From DATARR01 sp036376245 (GTDB taxonomy: Bacteria > Acidobacteriota > Thermoanaerobaculia > Multivoradales > UBA5704): DNA of 64,000 bases. How positions within the stretch are numbered: position 1 is the first letter of the stretch; every line of letters begins with the position of its first letter. Location: NCBI GenBank assembly GCA_036376245.1, contig DASVAS010000014.1, forward strand, positions 1 to 64,000. The letters are read 5' to 3'. Position numbers and translations under genes: made by a program. The notes under the pieces were generated by a model. The model was not told where the DNA came from, did not search any database, and worked only from the letters and a program-made list of their open reading frames with translations. Of this stretch, positions 9,431 to 21,801 are shown one piece after another.

Positions 9431-9520
9431 GGCTGGTTGCAATCAGGTTGCAAAGCAATGCCGTATCCAGGATGCTAACCTACTGTTTCCAAAAGTCTTA
9501 GGTGCCCGGCGTTTGCAACC
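9413..9520. promoter_or_regulatory. Cluster of four GGTTGCAA sites forming two inverted pairs
   Basis: GATTGCAACC (9413-9422) is the exact reverse complement of GGTTGCAATC (9435-9444). GGTTGCAAA (9446-9454) pairs exactly with TTTGCAACC (9512-9520). The cluster spans the stop codon of the AlbA_2 gene and the 207-bp gap before the next gene. It could be an operator for an internal promoter of the methylase half of the cluster. The left pair could also form a hairpin, but no T-run follows. Confidence 0.5.
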
Positions 9521-9637
9521 CAATGGAGATCGGCATGGACGAGTCTCAACGGCGTTGGCACTGCTGCCACCTGGGGCGGTGGGCATCTCCTGTCACTCCG
9601 TGATGGGATACAACCTCGATAAGCGAGGAGCTGCCCT

Positions 9638-10111
9638 GTGACCAAAGCTGCACTTGCCGAGCTGCAACGGCAAGAGACTGCTGGCATGCTGTTTTATCTG
9701 GCAATGCTTTGTCGCAGGCGCTTCCTCCGGTCCGCCTACCTGGTTGAAATGCGCTCCAAGGTAATCGACGCACTCCGCGATCTCGGCCAGGTCGAAAGAG
9801 TCGACCTCTCTTCTCTGGTCCCGGCTTGGAATGTGCTTTGCGGTCGCTACCTCGAAGAGATCTACGATCCTCAGGGCGAGCTGTTCTCTGCTGGATCCCC
9901 TCAGGCGGATGACTGGTCTCGCTTCGTCTACCACAAATTGTTGCCGCAAGTTGTCCGAGATGATGAGCTCGTCCGTAACGTCCTGCGTGCGTTGGGCGCT
10001 CTCCCCTGCAATTCGCCACAGGAAGCTGCCGCTGTGCTCTGTCAATACTTCGGAGAGTTGACGCTCCCATCCGAGAGGCCACCTTGGGCACCTGAAGAGG
10101 AACTGGATTGA
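9638..10111 (+). CDS. Small protein of unknown function in the defence cluster
   Basis: The 157-residue product is soluble and mostly helical by appearance (ALAELQRQETAGMLFYLAMLCRRRFLRSAYLVEMRSKV omitted in part), with no motif I recognise. GAGGAG lies about 7 nt before the GTG at 9638. Its stop overlaps the TTG start of the DUF1156 methylase, so it is translated together with it. A specificity, inhibitor or adaptor role is a guess from position only. Confidence 0.7.
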   Translation: MTKAALAELQRQETAGMLFYLAMLCRRRFLRSAYLVEMRSKVIDALRDLGQVERVDLSSLVPAWNVLCGRYLEEIYDPQGELFSAGSPQADDWSRFVYHKLLPQVVRDDELVRNVLRALGALPCNSPQEAAAVLCQYFGELTLPSERPPWAPEEELD

Positions 10112-13017
10112 TCGACATGAAGACCAAGAAGAAGCTCATCGAAGTTGCCCTCCCGCTCGATGCCATCAACAAAGCCAGCGCGAAGGAGAAGTCTATTCGC
10201 CATGGCCACCCAAGCACTCTGCACTTGTGGTGGTCGCGCAAGCCCACGGCAACAGCTCGTGCGGTGATCTTCGCCCAGATGGTCGATGACCCGTCAGAGC
10301 ACCCGGATATCTTCAAGACGCCAAAAGCGCAAGAGAAGGAGCGCCAGCGTCTATTCCGCATTATCGAAGGCCTTGTACAATGGGAAAAGATTACCGACGC
10401 AAGAGTATTAAAGCAGGCGCAAGACGAGATTTGGCAGAGTTGGCGCCATACCTGCGCCCAAAATGCCGACCATCCGCGTGCTAAAGATCTGTTTGACCGT
10501 TACAAATTGCCCGCTTTCCACGATCCCTTTACTGGTGGAGGGTCGCTTCCCTTGGAAGCACAGCGGCTTGGCTTGGAGAGTTACGCCAGCGACCTTAACC
10601 CGGTTGCGGTGCTAATCACAAAATCTATGATAGTAATCCCATCTTATTTCGCGGACAAGCCACCCATCAATCCTGAGGCGCGAGGTAGAAGGTCACTCCT
10701 TGCCCGAAAGTGGTGCGGCGCGCAGGGCTTGGCGGAGGACGTGCGCCACTACGGTAAGTGGATAACGGACGAAGCAGAGAAGCGTATTGGTGATCTCTAT
10801 CCCAAGATAGAGGTAACGCCAGAGTTGGCGCAAGATCGACCTGACCTGCAGCCACTTGTAGGCCAGAAACTCACAGTTATCGCTTGGCTCTGGGCGCGCA
10901 CGGTAAAGAGTCCTAATCCGGCATTCGCACAGGTGGATGTGCCCCTCATTTCGTCCTTTATTCTTTCCGCCAAACCGGGCAAGGAAGCTTATGTTGAGCC
11001 CGTGGTCGAGGGTACTAGTTACCGTTTTACAGTCAAGTTGGGAAAACCAGTAGACGCCGAGGCAGCTAAGAACGGCACAAAGATCGCACGCGGTAGCTTT
11101 AAATGCCTTATCTCGACTGTGCCCATTCGTTACGAGTACATCGATGATGAAGCCAATGCTGGCCGAATGGGCACACGTATGATGGCCATCGTGGCTGAAG
11201 GGGATCGTGGTCGTGTTTTCCTAGTTCCGACAGAGGAAATGGAAGCCATAGCGCAAGCGGCTCACCCTACTTGGAGACCAGAAGCGCCGAGCCGCGGAAC
11301 ATGGGCGAGCAATGCTCAAGGGCGCCGCTACGGCTTCAGAACATTCGGCGACTATTTTACCCCACGTCAACTTGCGGCGCTGACGACTTTTTCTGATTTG
11401 GTGCAGGAAGCGCGAGAACGCGTATTACATGATGCGCTGGCCATGGACCCATCTGACATGGGCAAACCACTCGCATCTGGAGGAACAGGTGCGCTAGCCT
11501 ATGCGGATGCGGTAAGTGTATATCTAGCGTTTGCCGTAGATCGAGTAGTTGAGCGGCATACGTCAATCGCAACCTGGGATTCGAGCCCGTCGAAGTTGCA
11601 GCTTCGGAACACATTTGCTCGTCAAGCCATCCAGATGACATGGAACTTCGGTGAGGGAAATCCACTCTGTCAATCTTCTGGCGCTTGGTCACCCAGCGTC
11701 GAGTGGGTTGCGAAAGTAGTAGAGTCCCTACCTGCAAAACTAACTGGCGTAGCTATTCAAGCCGACGCATCGGCTCAGGACTGGTCCCGTGATCGCGTCA
11801 TTTCTACCGATCCTCCATATTATGACAACGTAGGCTATGCCGACCTGTCGGACTTCTTCTACGTATGGTTGCGGCGCTCGCTAAGATCGGTCTTTCCCGA
11901 TCTCTTTGCTACCCTCGCGGTACCCAAGGCTGAAGAACTAGTTGCTACGCCTTACCGCCACGGCAGCAAGGAAAAGGCTGAGGAATTCTTTCTCGATGGC
12001 ATGACTCAGGCCATGCACCGGCTTGCCGAGCAGGCGCATCCGAGCTTTCCAGTCACAATCTATTATGCCTTCAAACAGTCAGAGAGTGATGGCGTTGACG
12101 GTACCACTAGCACCGGCTGGGAAACTTTTCTCGATGCATTAATTCGCGCCGGCTTCGCTATTAGCGGTACTTGGCCTATGCGGACCGAATTGAGTAACCG
12201 AATTCTCGGCTCTGGCACAAACGTTCTGGCATCCAGTATCGTCCTCGTCTGCCGAAAACGCGTTACCGACGCTTCCACCGCTACTCGCCGCGAATTTATC
12301 AATGCACTTAAGACTGAGCTGCCTGAAGCCCTGCACCATCTCCAGCACGGCAACATCGCCCCAGTGGATTTGGCCCAGGCCGCTATTGGGCCAGGCATGG
12401 CGGTGTACACCCGCTACTCCAAAGTTCTAGACGCAGAGGGTAAGCCGCTTTCGGTACGTGAGGCACTAGCACTCATCAACCAAACATTAGATGAGGTGCT
12501 AGCCGAACAGGAGGGGGACTTCGACTCCGATAGCCGCTGGGCTCTAGCGTGGTTTGAGCAGCACGGCTTCGATGAAGGGGAATACGGAGTCGCCGAGACG
12601 CTCTCCAAAGCAAAGAATACCAGCGTCCAAGGTTTGAAGGACGCCGGCATCCTCGACAAGAAATCGCCCGGCGGCAAGGTCCGCCTACTCCGCCCCAAGG
12701 AACTGTCCTTGGCATGGGATCCCAGCACCGACCCGCGTCTCACTGCGTGGGAGATGGTCCACCACCTGATACGCGTGCTCGAAGACAGCGGCGAGAGCGG
12801 GGCTGCCACCCTCGTGGCCAAGTTGGGCACCAAGGCCGAAGTCGCCCGCGAGCTTTGCTACCGCCTCTATACCCTCTGCGAGCGCAAGAAGCGGGCTGCC
12901 GAAGCGCTCTCCTACAACAGCCTCGTACAAAGCTGGCCCGAGATCACGCGTCTCGCCCGCGAAACAGACGCGCCGCAAGAAGCACAACAGGGACTGTTCG
13001 AACGCGGAGAGGAATAA
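10108..13017 (+). CDS. DUF1156 (COG1743-type) DNA adenine methylase, copy 1
   Basis: The 969-residue product starts with DUF1156 (KKKLIEVALPLDAINKASAKEKSIRHGHPSTLHLWW). The AdoMet-binding motif is HDPFTGGGSLPLEAQRLGLE near residue 138 and the catalytic motif is STDPPYYDNVGYADLSDFFYVW near residue 568, the DPPY signature of N6-adenine or N4-cytosine methylases. The order FxGxG before DPPY, with about 430 residues between, leaves room for a recognition domain. TTG at 10108 has GAGG 7 nt upstream; ATG at 10117 is the alternative. The usual WWARRPLAAARA segment reads WWSRKPTATARA here. Codon use in the middle is more AT-rich than in neighbours. It is paired with the DUF499 ATPase 3 bp downstream. 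Confidence 0.9.
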   Translation: MIDMKTKKKLIEVALPLDAINKASAKEKSIRHGHPSTLHLWWSRKPTATARAVIFAQMVDDPSEHPDIFKTPKAQEKERQRLFRIIEGLVQWEKITDARVLKQAQDEIWQSWRHTCAQNADHPRAKDLFDRYKLPAFHDPFTGGGSLPLEAQRLGLESYASDLNPVAVLITKSMIVIPSYFADKPPINPEARGRRSLLARKWCGAQGLAEDVRHYGKWITDEAEKRIGDLYPKIEVTPELAQDRPDLQPLVGQKLTVIAWLWARTVKSPNPAFAQVDVPLISSFILSAKPGKEAYVEPVVEGTSYRFTVKLGKPVDAEAAKNGTKIARGSFKCLISTVPIRYEYIDDEANAGRMGTRMMAIVAEGDRGRVFLVPTEEMEAIAQAAHPTWRPEAPSRGTWASNAQGRRYGFRTFGDYFTPRQLAALTTFSDLVQEARERVLHDALAMDPSDMGKPLASGGTGALAYADAVSVYLAFAVDRVVERHTSIATWDSSPSKLQLRNTFARQAIQMTWNFGEGNPLCQSSGAWSPSVEWVAKVVESLPAKLTGVAIQADASAQDWSRDRVISTDPPYYDNVGYADLSDFFYVWLRRSLRSVFPDLFATLAVPKAEELVATPYRHGSKEKAEEFFLDGMTQAMHRLAEQAHPSFPVTIYYAFKQSESDGVDGTTSTGWETFLDALIRAGFAISGTWPMRTELSNRILGSGTNVLASSIVLVCRKRVTDASTATRREFINALKTELPEALHHLQHGNIAPVDLAQAAIGPGMAVYTRYSKVLDAEGKPLSVREALALINQTLDEVLAEQEGDFDSDSRWALAWFEQHGFDEGEYGVAETLSKAKNTSVQGLKDAGILDKKSPGGKVRLLRPKELSLAWDPSTDPRLTAWEMVHHLIRVLEDSGESGAATLVAKLGTKAEVARELCYRLYTLCERKKRAAEALSYNSLVQSWPEITRLARETDAPQEAQQGLFERGEE

Positions 13018-13020
13018 TCG

Positions 13021-16353
<3,333 letters not shown>

Positions 16354-16383
16354 AGATTTCTATGGGCATCCGATGGCTCTAGC

Positions 16384-16535
16384 GAGAATTTTTTGTTATC
16401 TGCGCTTCAGCCATGACTAGTTCCCTCTATTCGTAGCACTCGCTCTGGTTGGACGACGGGAGACGGGCCTAGCATGCGTCTCCTGAGTTGTCGGTATTCG
16501 TCGGCGTTCTCAGCCGCAGATAACAAAAAATTCTC
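16384..16535. mobile_element. MITE-like element with perfect 21-bp terminal inverted repeats
   Basis: Positions 16384-16404 and 16515-16535 are exact reverse complements over 21 bp (they begin GAGAATTTTTTG and end CAAAAAATTCTC). The 110-bp interior has a smaller inverted pair, GGAGACG and CGTCTCC. No transposase is inside and I see no clear target-site duplication. It lies between the DUF499 gene and the second methylase copy. A long-looped terminator is a weaker alternative. Confidence 0.5.
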
Positions 16536-16576
16536 CATCAGCTCAGACGTCCCCTTCTGCTGTACCAGGGAAGGGG

Positions 16577-19522
16577 GTTACTCCAAAGAAGAAGCTCATA
16601 GAAGTCGCGCTCCCGCTCGATGCTATCAACAAGGCCAGCGCGAGGGAGAAGTCCATCCGCCACGGGCACCCCTCCACGCTCCACCTCTGGTGGGCCCGCC
16701 GCCCTCTGGCTGCGGCTCGGGCGGTCATCTTTGCCCAGATGGTCGATGACCCGTCAGCGCATCCAGATATCTTCAAGACTGAGAAGGCACAGGAGAAGGA
16801 ACGGCAACGGCTGTTCAAGATCATCGAGGACCTGGTTCAGTGGGAGAACACCACGAACGAGAAGGTCTTGCAGCAAGCCCGGGACGAGATCTGGCAGAGT
16901 TGGCGCTACACCTGCGCCGAGAATGCCGACCACCCGCAGGCCAGGGAGCTGTTCGACCGTTTTAAGCTGCCCGCCTTCCACGATCCCTTCGCTGGCGGCG
17001 GGACGCTGCCGCTGGAAGCGCAGAGGTTGGGATTGGAGAGTTACGCCAGCGATTTGAATCCGGTGGCGGTTTTGATCAACAAGGCGATGATCGAGATTCC
17101 GCCGAAGTTTGCCGGAAGGCCGCCGGTAAATCCCGAGTCACGTCAGGAGAACACGCTTCTCGGTCGCGAGTGGCATGGCGCACAAGGATTGGCAGAAGAT
17201 GTGCGTTACTACGGCCAATGGATGCGTAATGAGGCGGAGAAGCGGATCGGGCACCTCTATCCGAAGATTGAGGTGACGGAGGAGATGACAAGGGAAAGGC
17301 CGGACCTGAAGAAGTACGTGGGTAAGAAGCTGACTGTGATTGCCTGGATTTGGGCCCGCACGGTAAAGAGCCCGAACCCGGCCTTCGGGGACGTAGATGT
17401 ACCGCTCGCCTCCACCTTCATGCTCGCAACTAAGGCAGGCAAAGAAGCTTATGTAGAGCCCATTATCGAAGGAGACCGCTATCGCTTCAGGGTGAGGGTA
17501 GGTAAGCCCGGAGATATCGAGGCAGCGAAGAATGGCACCAAGCTCGCGGGGGCCAATTTCGCCTGCATAATATCTGGATCACCGATTTCCGGTGACTACA
17601 TAAAGGCCGAGTCTAAGACCGGCCGCATGGGCGCGCGGATGATGGCCATTGTCGCCGAGGGTGAGCGAGAAAGAGCCTATCTGCCACCGACCGAGGAAAT
17701 GGAGAAGGTCGCGGGTCAAGCAAAGCCGGAGTGGAAGCCGGACGTTGAATTCTTCCAACAGGCACTCGGTTTTCGCGTCGGCAACTATGGCATGACAAAG
17801 TGGAGCGACCTCTTCACCCTACGCCAACTCGTGGCGCTGACAGCCTTCTCAGGCCTGGTACAGGAGGCTCGCGAAAGGATAAAGAGCGACGCGGGGAGCA
17901 CCGTCTTCCAGCAGACACAAGAGAAGCCTGCGAGAGATAGTGACGCTCCCAGTGACGGCTCCGGTCTTATCGCCAGAGACACAGATACAACAGCCTACGC
18001 CGATGCAGTGACCATTTTCTTGGGTTTTACCCTAAGTCGAATGGCCGACCGACATTCTGCACAGTGTCGCTGGGATGCCAATCCAAGTGGATACGCTCCC
18101 AAGATCGCTAACACCTTTGGCCGACAGACCTTGTCTATGGTTTGGGACTTCGCCGAGGGCAACCCCTTTAGCCCTTCCTCGGGGAATCTTCTCGATGCGG
18201 TTGGGTGGGTCGCAGAAGTGGTCGAGAAATCGCTTTCTGCGAACTCATTTGGCAGTGCGTTACAACTAAATGCGAGCCAACAGGAAATCAGCAAATCAAA
18301 GATTGTTTCTACTGACCCTCCTTATTATGACAACATCGGCTATGCAGATCTGTCGGATTTCTTTTATGTGTGGCTACGCCGCTCACTGAGATCTCTCTTC
18401 CCCGAGTTCTTCTCCACGCTCACAGTGCCGAAGGCCGAAGAATTAGTGGCTACGCCTGCTCGGCATGGTGGGAGAGAAAAGGCGGAGGCATTCTTTCTCA
18501 ACGGCATGACTCAAGCGATGCACCGTCTCGCCGAGCAAGTACATCCAGGCTATCCAGTTACTATCTACTACGCTTTCAAACAGACGGAAAGCGATAAAGG
18601 TGAAGGTACCGCTAGCACTGGATGGGAAACCTTCCTCGATGCGTTGATCCGTGCGGGCTTTGCCATCAGTGGTACGTGGCCAATGCGTACGGAGTTGAGC
18701 AACCGCATGCGTGGTTCCGGCTCTAACGCCCTTGCTTCCAGCATTGTTCTCGTCTGCCGCCGACGAGCGAGCGACGCCCCTACTGCCACCCGTCGCGAGT
18801 TCGTCAATGCGCTCAAGGCTGAGCTACCTATTGCACTTGCTCACCTACAGCGCGGCAACATCGCCCCGGTAGACCTCGCACAAGCAGCTATCGGCCCAGG
18901 CATGGCGGTTTTTACCCGCTATGCCAAGATACTCGATTTCGAGGGCAAGCCACTCTCAGTCCGGGAGGCGCTGGCGCTCATCAACCAGGTTCTCGATGAG
19001 GCGCTTGCCGAGCAAGAAGGTGACTTCGACGCGGACAGCCGCTGGGCACTGGCATGGTTTGAGCAACACGGCTTCGCCGAGGGGGAGTACGGCGTAGCCG
19101 AGATACTCTCCAAAGCCAAGAATACTAGCGTCCAAGGCCTGAAGGACGCCGGCATTCTCGACAGGAAATCGCCGGGTGGCAAGGTCCGCCTGCTCCGCCC
19201 CAAAGAACTATCCTCCACTTGGGATCCCACCACCGACCCGCGCCTCACCGCGTGGGAGATGGTCCACCACTTGATCCGCGTACTCGAAGCCAGCGGCGAG
19301 AGTGGAGCTGCAGCGCTCGTAGGCAAGCTCGGCACCAAGGCCGAGATCGCCCGCGAGCTTTGCTACCGCCTCTACACCCTCTGCGAACGCAAGAAGCGAG
19401 CCGCGGAAGCACTCTCCTACAACAGCCTCGTACAAAGCTGGCCCGAGATCACGCGTCTCGCCCGCGACACTGGCAGGCCGCAAGGAGCCCAACAGGGACT
19501 GTTCGATCGCGGAGAGGAATAG
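16577..19522 (+). pseudogene. DUF1156 DNA methylase, copy 2, lacking a recognisable start codon
   Basis: Homology to copy 1 begins at 16580 (TPKKKLIEVALPLDAIN) in the frame that ends at 19522. The codon where ATG is expected is GTT at 16577. The frame is open upstream to a TGA at 16484 but holds no ATG, GTG or TTG. The first ATG in frame is at 16739, which would delete DUF1156 and leave 927 residues. Catalytic motifs are intact: HDPFAGGGTLPLEAQRLGLE and STDPPYYDNIGYADLSDFFYVW. It keeps the usual WWARRPLAAARA motif that copy 1 lost. The last 180 residues are almost identical to copy 1. It is either silenced or uses a rare start. Confidence 0.7.
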
Positions 19523-19568
19523 ACGATGGTGATCGCCACCTTTCGGCAGCGACCAGCATCGAATCGTG

Positions 19569-19731
19569 GGTTCCGCCCCCTCGGGGCGGATGGGAATTCG
19601 GGGGACCGCCCACCCGGCGCTGAAGCGCCGGGCTATTCAGATGTCGCCCTTTCAGGGCTTCTGGAAATGTCGGGGGCCGGGTTCCTGGGGCTGGCGCCCC
19701 AGGCTACATTCCGCCGCCCCCTCCGGGGCTC
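19569..19731. repeat. REP-like composite element, copy R4
   Basis: Three palindromes in a row: TCCGCCCCCTCGGGGCGGA, CCGGCGCTGAAGCGCCGGG, and CCTGGGGCTGGCGCCCCAGG, with GCCCTTTCAGGGC between. The left half recurs at 20009-20106 and the right half at 20249-20337. It begins about 25 bp after a truncated ATG reading frame (19526) following methylase copy 2, so the downstream gene of the second copy seems to have been replaced by repeats. Confidence 0.7.
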
Positions 19732-19877
19732 AAGCGGCTGGCACGTATTGCCATGGCTGCTGAACTGCGGCGACGCGGTGACGGCGGTCATGCGGCGCTC
19801 CACGGGTGGGTCCGGGCGCCTCGAAGAGGTGCGGGCATGTAGCCTGGAGGCGCGAGCCCCAGGGAGAGAGCGGCCCC

Positions 19878-19914
19878 CCATCCTCTATATATAGCTCCGG
19901 AGGAGCGGCGGCGG
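19878..19914. repeat. 37-bp repeat with CTATATATAG core, copy 1
   Basis: Runs CCATCCTCTATATATAGC through GGAGCGGCGGCGG and matches 21004-21040 at 35 of 37 bases. The core is a TA-rich palindrome in otherwise very GC-rich DNA. Function unknown. Confidence 0.6.
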
Positions 19915-20008
19915 TCCTGGCGGTCCCGTCGCCTCGGTCAGGCGCCCCGGCGGCTGATGAGTTGGAGGGGCGGCGCTTTACGGCGGCGTCCGCCATCGGA
20001 TGGATGGA

Positions 20009-20106
20009 GGTTCCGCCCCCTCGGGGCGGATGGGGATCTTGGGGGATCTCCTACCCTCCCCGGCGCTGAAGCGCCGGGCTATTCAAATTTTGCCCCTCCA
20101 GGGCAT
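20009..20106. repeat. REP-like element, copy R5
   Basis: Repeats the left half of R4: TTCCGCCCCCTCGGGGCGGA, then CCGGCGCTGAAGCGCCGGG followed by CTATTCA and a CCCCTCCAGGGC block. Confidence 0.7.
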
Positions 20107-20113
20107 AGAGAGC

Positions 20114-20235
20114 GTCTCCAAGCCCGAATTCGGTGACTCCGGCTCGTCGTCAACGTCTCCAGGCCAGAGTCAAGATCTCCAAGCCGGAGCCTCCAGACTC
20201 TGAGCCAGCGTCAACTTCTCCGACCGGCGAGTGCC
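20114..20235. repeat. Short array of GTCAACNTCTCC units, 20-21 bp period
   Basis: Six degenerate units starting with GTCAACGTCTCC, GTCAAGATCTCC, GCCTCCAGACTC and GTCAACTTCTCC follow each other every 19-21 bp. The sequence family is the same as the larger array at 21.07-21.48 kb. Confidence 0.6.
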
Positions 20236-20248
20236 AGGCACTTCGCCG

Positions 20249-20337
20249 CCGCCCTTTCAGGGCTTCTGGAAATGGGGCGGGCCGGGTTCCTGGGGCTGGC
20301 GCCCCAGGCTACATTCCGTCGCCCGCTCCGGGGGCTT
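20249..20337. repeat. REP-like element, copy R6
   Basis: Repeats the right half of R4, with GCCCTTTCAGGGC and CCTGGGGCTGGCGCCCCAGG in the same order, ending in a CTCCGGGGGC block. Confidence 0.7.
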
Positions 20338-20430
20338 CATCCGGGCACCGCGAAGGAGGATCAGACCTCGTCCCGGAAGGATGCGCCTCGAGGAGGTGCA
20401 GCCGGCGTGTGCCAGGCGCGCCACCGGAGT

Positions 20431-20682
20431 CGGAACGCCTCGTTGCCGGTTGAGAACGCGCCGTTCCCGGTTCTGAACAGGACGACTTCAACTCTCAACG
20501 GCCCGTTCAAGGCTCTCAACGGCCCGTTCAAGGCCCTCAACGGCCCGTTCAAAGCTCTCAACGGCCCGTTCAAGGCTCTCAACGGCCTGTTCAAGGCTCT
20601 CAACGGCCCGTTCAAAGCCCTCAACGGCCCGTTCAGAACCCACGACGAGGCGTTCGCGGTCCTGAACGAGGAGTTTCTACCC
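20431..20682. repeat. 12-unit, 21-bp tandem array with AACGGCCCGTT core
   Basis: Twelve contiguous 21-bp units start at 20431, 20452, 20473 and so on to 20662. The middle seven (20494-20640) are nearly identical; outer units keep only the AACG and CGTT/GTTC positions. Each central unit holds the inverted repeat AACGG-C-CCGTT. Both strands are open and would give ALNGPFK or LRALNGP heptads, but there is no good start site or Shine-Dalgarno sequence, so I treat it as non-coding. Confidence 0.75.
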
Positions 20683-20797
20683 TTCGCCGTCGGGTAGAGG
20701 TGGATCGGTAGGCGCCGGAGGTTTTCGCGTTTACGATTTCCTGGGATGAATGGTGGGGGTCAATGGTGACCCTGCCCCTATCCAGGGAGAATCCGTC

Positions 20798-20953
20798 ATG
20801 AAGAAGCAGGTCAAGAAGATCACCCTCGCGAAGGAGACCCTGCTGAAGCTGAACGACAGTCAGGGATTCATCGTCATCGGCGGCAGCGGCAGCAATTGCG
20901 GCAACGTCACCTGTGTGCAGGACTGCGGCAGGTCCGGCCTGGAGACGTGCTAG
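20798..20953 (+). CDS. Orphan class I lanthipeptide-like RiPP precursor
   Basis: The 51-residue peptide begins MKKQVKKITLAKETLLKLND, the leader pattern of class I lanthipeptide-type precursors (basic residues, then L-x-K-E-T-L-x-x-L). The rest is Gly/Ser/Cys/Thr-rich (GGSGSNCGNVTC, QDCGRSGLETC), with four Cys and several Ser/Thr able to form thioether rings. AGGGAGA sits about 8 nt before the ATG. No LanB, LanC, LanM, radical-SAM or peptidase-transporter gene lies in the window, so the modifying enzymes must be elsewhere, if they exist. Confidence 0.7.
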   Translation: MKKQVKKITLAKETLLKLNDSQGFIVIGGSGSNCGNVTCVQDCGRSGLETC

Positions 20954-21003
20954 CCCCAGGGCGGCTTCGCTGGCATCGCCGCCGTCGCCCCGGAATCCGG
21001 CCA

Positions 21004-21040
21004 CCATCCTCTATAGATAGCTCCGGAGAAGCGGCGGCGG
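21004..21040. repeat. 37-bp repeat with CTATAGATAG core, copy 2
   Basis: Second copy of the repeat at 19878-19914 (35 of 37 bases equal), 51 bp after the RiPP precursor stop. Confidence 0.6.
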
Positions 21041-21073
21041 CCCAGACGGAGCCGCCGCCTGGGGCTCTGGACT

Positions 21074-21475
21074 CGCGTCAACGTCTCCCGACCGAAGTCC
21101 CGGGACTCCCGTTGGAAACGGCGGGAGCCTCGCTCTCCCTCCGTTCTCCAAGCCAGCGCCAACGTCTCCGGCGCAAAGTCTCGGGACTCTGACGCAAAGT
21201 CAACGTCTCCGGCGCAAAGTCGAGATCTCTGGCGCGAAGTCTCCTGACTCTGACGCAGAGTCAACATCTCCAGGCCAGAGTCAACTGACTCTGAGCCGGC
21301 GTCAACTTCTCCAGCGCAAAGTCTCGAGACTCTGGCGCAGAGTCAACGTCTCCAGCCCAGAGTCAAGATCTCCAGGCCGGAGTCTCCTGACTCTGAGCCG
21401 GCGTCAACTTCTCCAGGCCAGAGTCAACTGACTCCGGCTCGTCGTCAACTTCCCCAGGCCGGAGTCTCCAGACGA
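21074..21475. repeat. Array of about 19 degenerate GTCAAC/GTCTCC units, 20-21 bp period
   Basis: From 21178 on, units follow strictly every 20 or 21 bp, for example GTCTCGGGACTCTGACGCAA, GTCAACGTCTCCGGCGCAAA, GTCGAGATCTCTGGCGCGAA. Junctions form AGTC-N4-GACT palindromes such as AGTCTCGAGACT and AGTCAACTGACT. The alternating 20/21 spacing breaks any reading frame, so it is not a coding repeat. The stretch 21476-21801 holds no recognisable gene; an AT-rich patch at 21672-21705 may carry the promoter of the next gene. Confidence 0.7.
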
Positions 21476-21801
21476 CGGCTCGCGGCAGGTTCGGGCGCGG
21501 CGGAGGAGTCTTCCCTGTTCTCCCGGCGAGGGAAGGTGAGCGGGTGTCGGGAGAGGAGGAGCCGGGGATGGCGAGGGCCCGAGGGTGGCGGAATCCGCGG
21601 GCGCGGGTTCCAGGACGACCGCGTCCCGCTTCCAGAGGCGGGCGGCACTACAACAGCAAGAGGGGCATCTATGAATTAACTTAAGTTTGTATAGACGTTT
21701 TGATCATCGTGTTCCCGGCCCCATGGCCACCGTAAGGCATGGCCTCAGGCCTGGGCGGTCCGGGGACCACCGTGGGAAGCCACTTCCCAGAAGGAGCATC
21801 C

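Noticed and set aside
16474..16741. Frameshift at the 5' end of the second methylase
   Set aside because: The homologous frame is continuous from 16580 into 16739 and beyond; the defect is the missing start codon, not a frame change.
20431..20682. Coding heptad-repeat protein (ALNGPFK or LRALNGP)
   Set aside because: Both strands are open only because the 21-bp unit lacks stops. There is no ribosome site, the frame runs into REP-like DNA, and the sister arrays with 20/21 steps are clearly not coding.
20114..21475. CRISPR array
   Set aside because: Units are contiguous and degenerate with a 20-21 bp period; there are no constant repeats with unique spacers and no cas genes.
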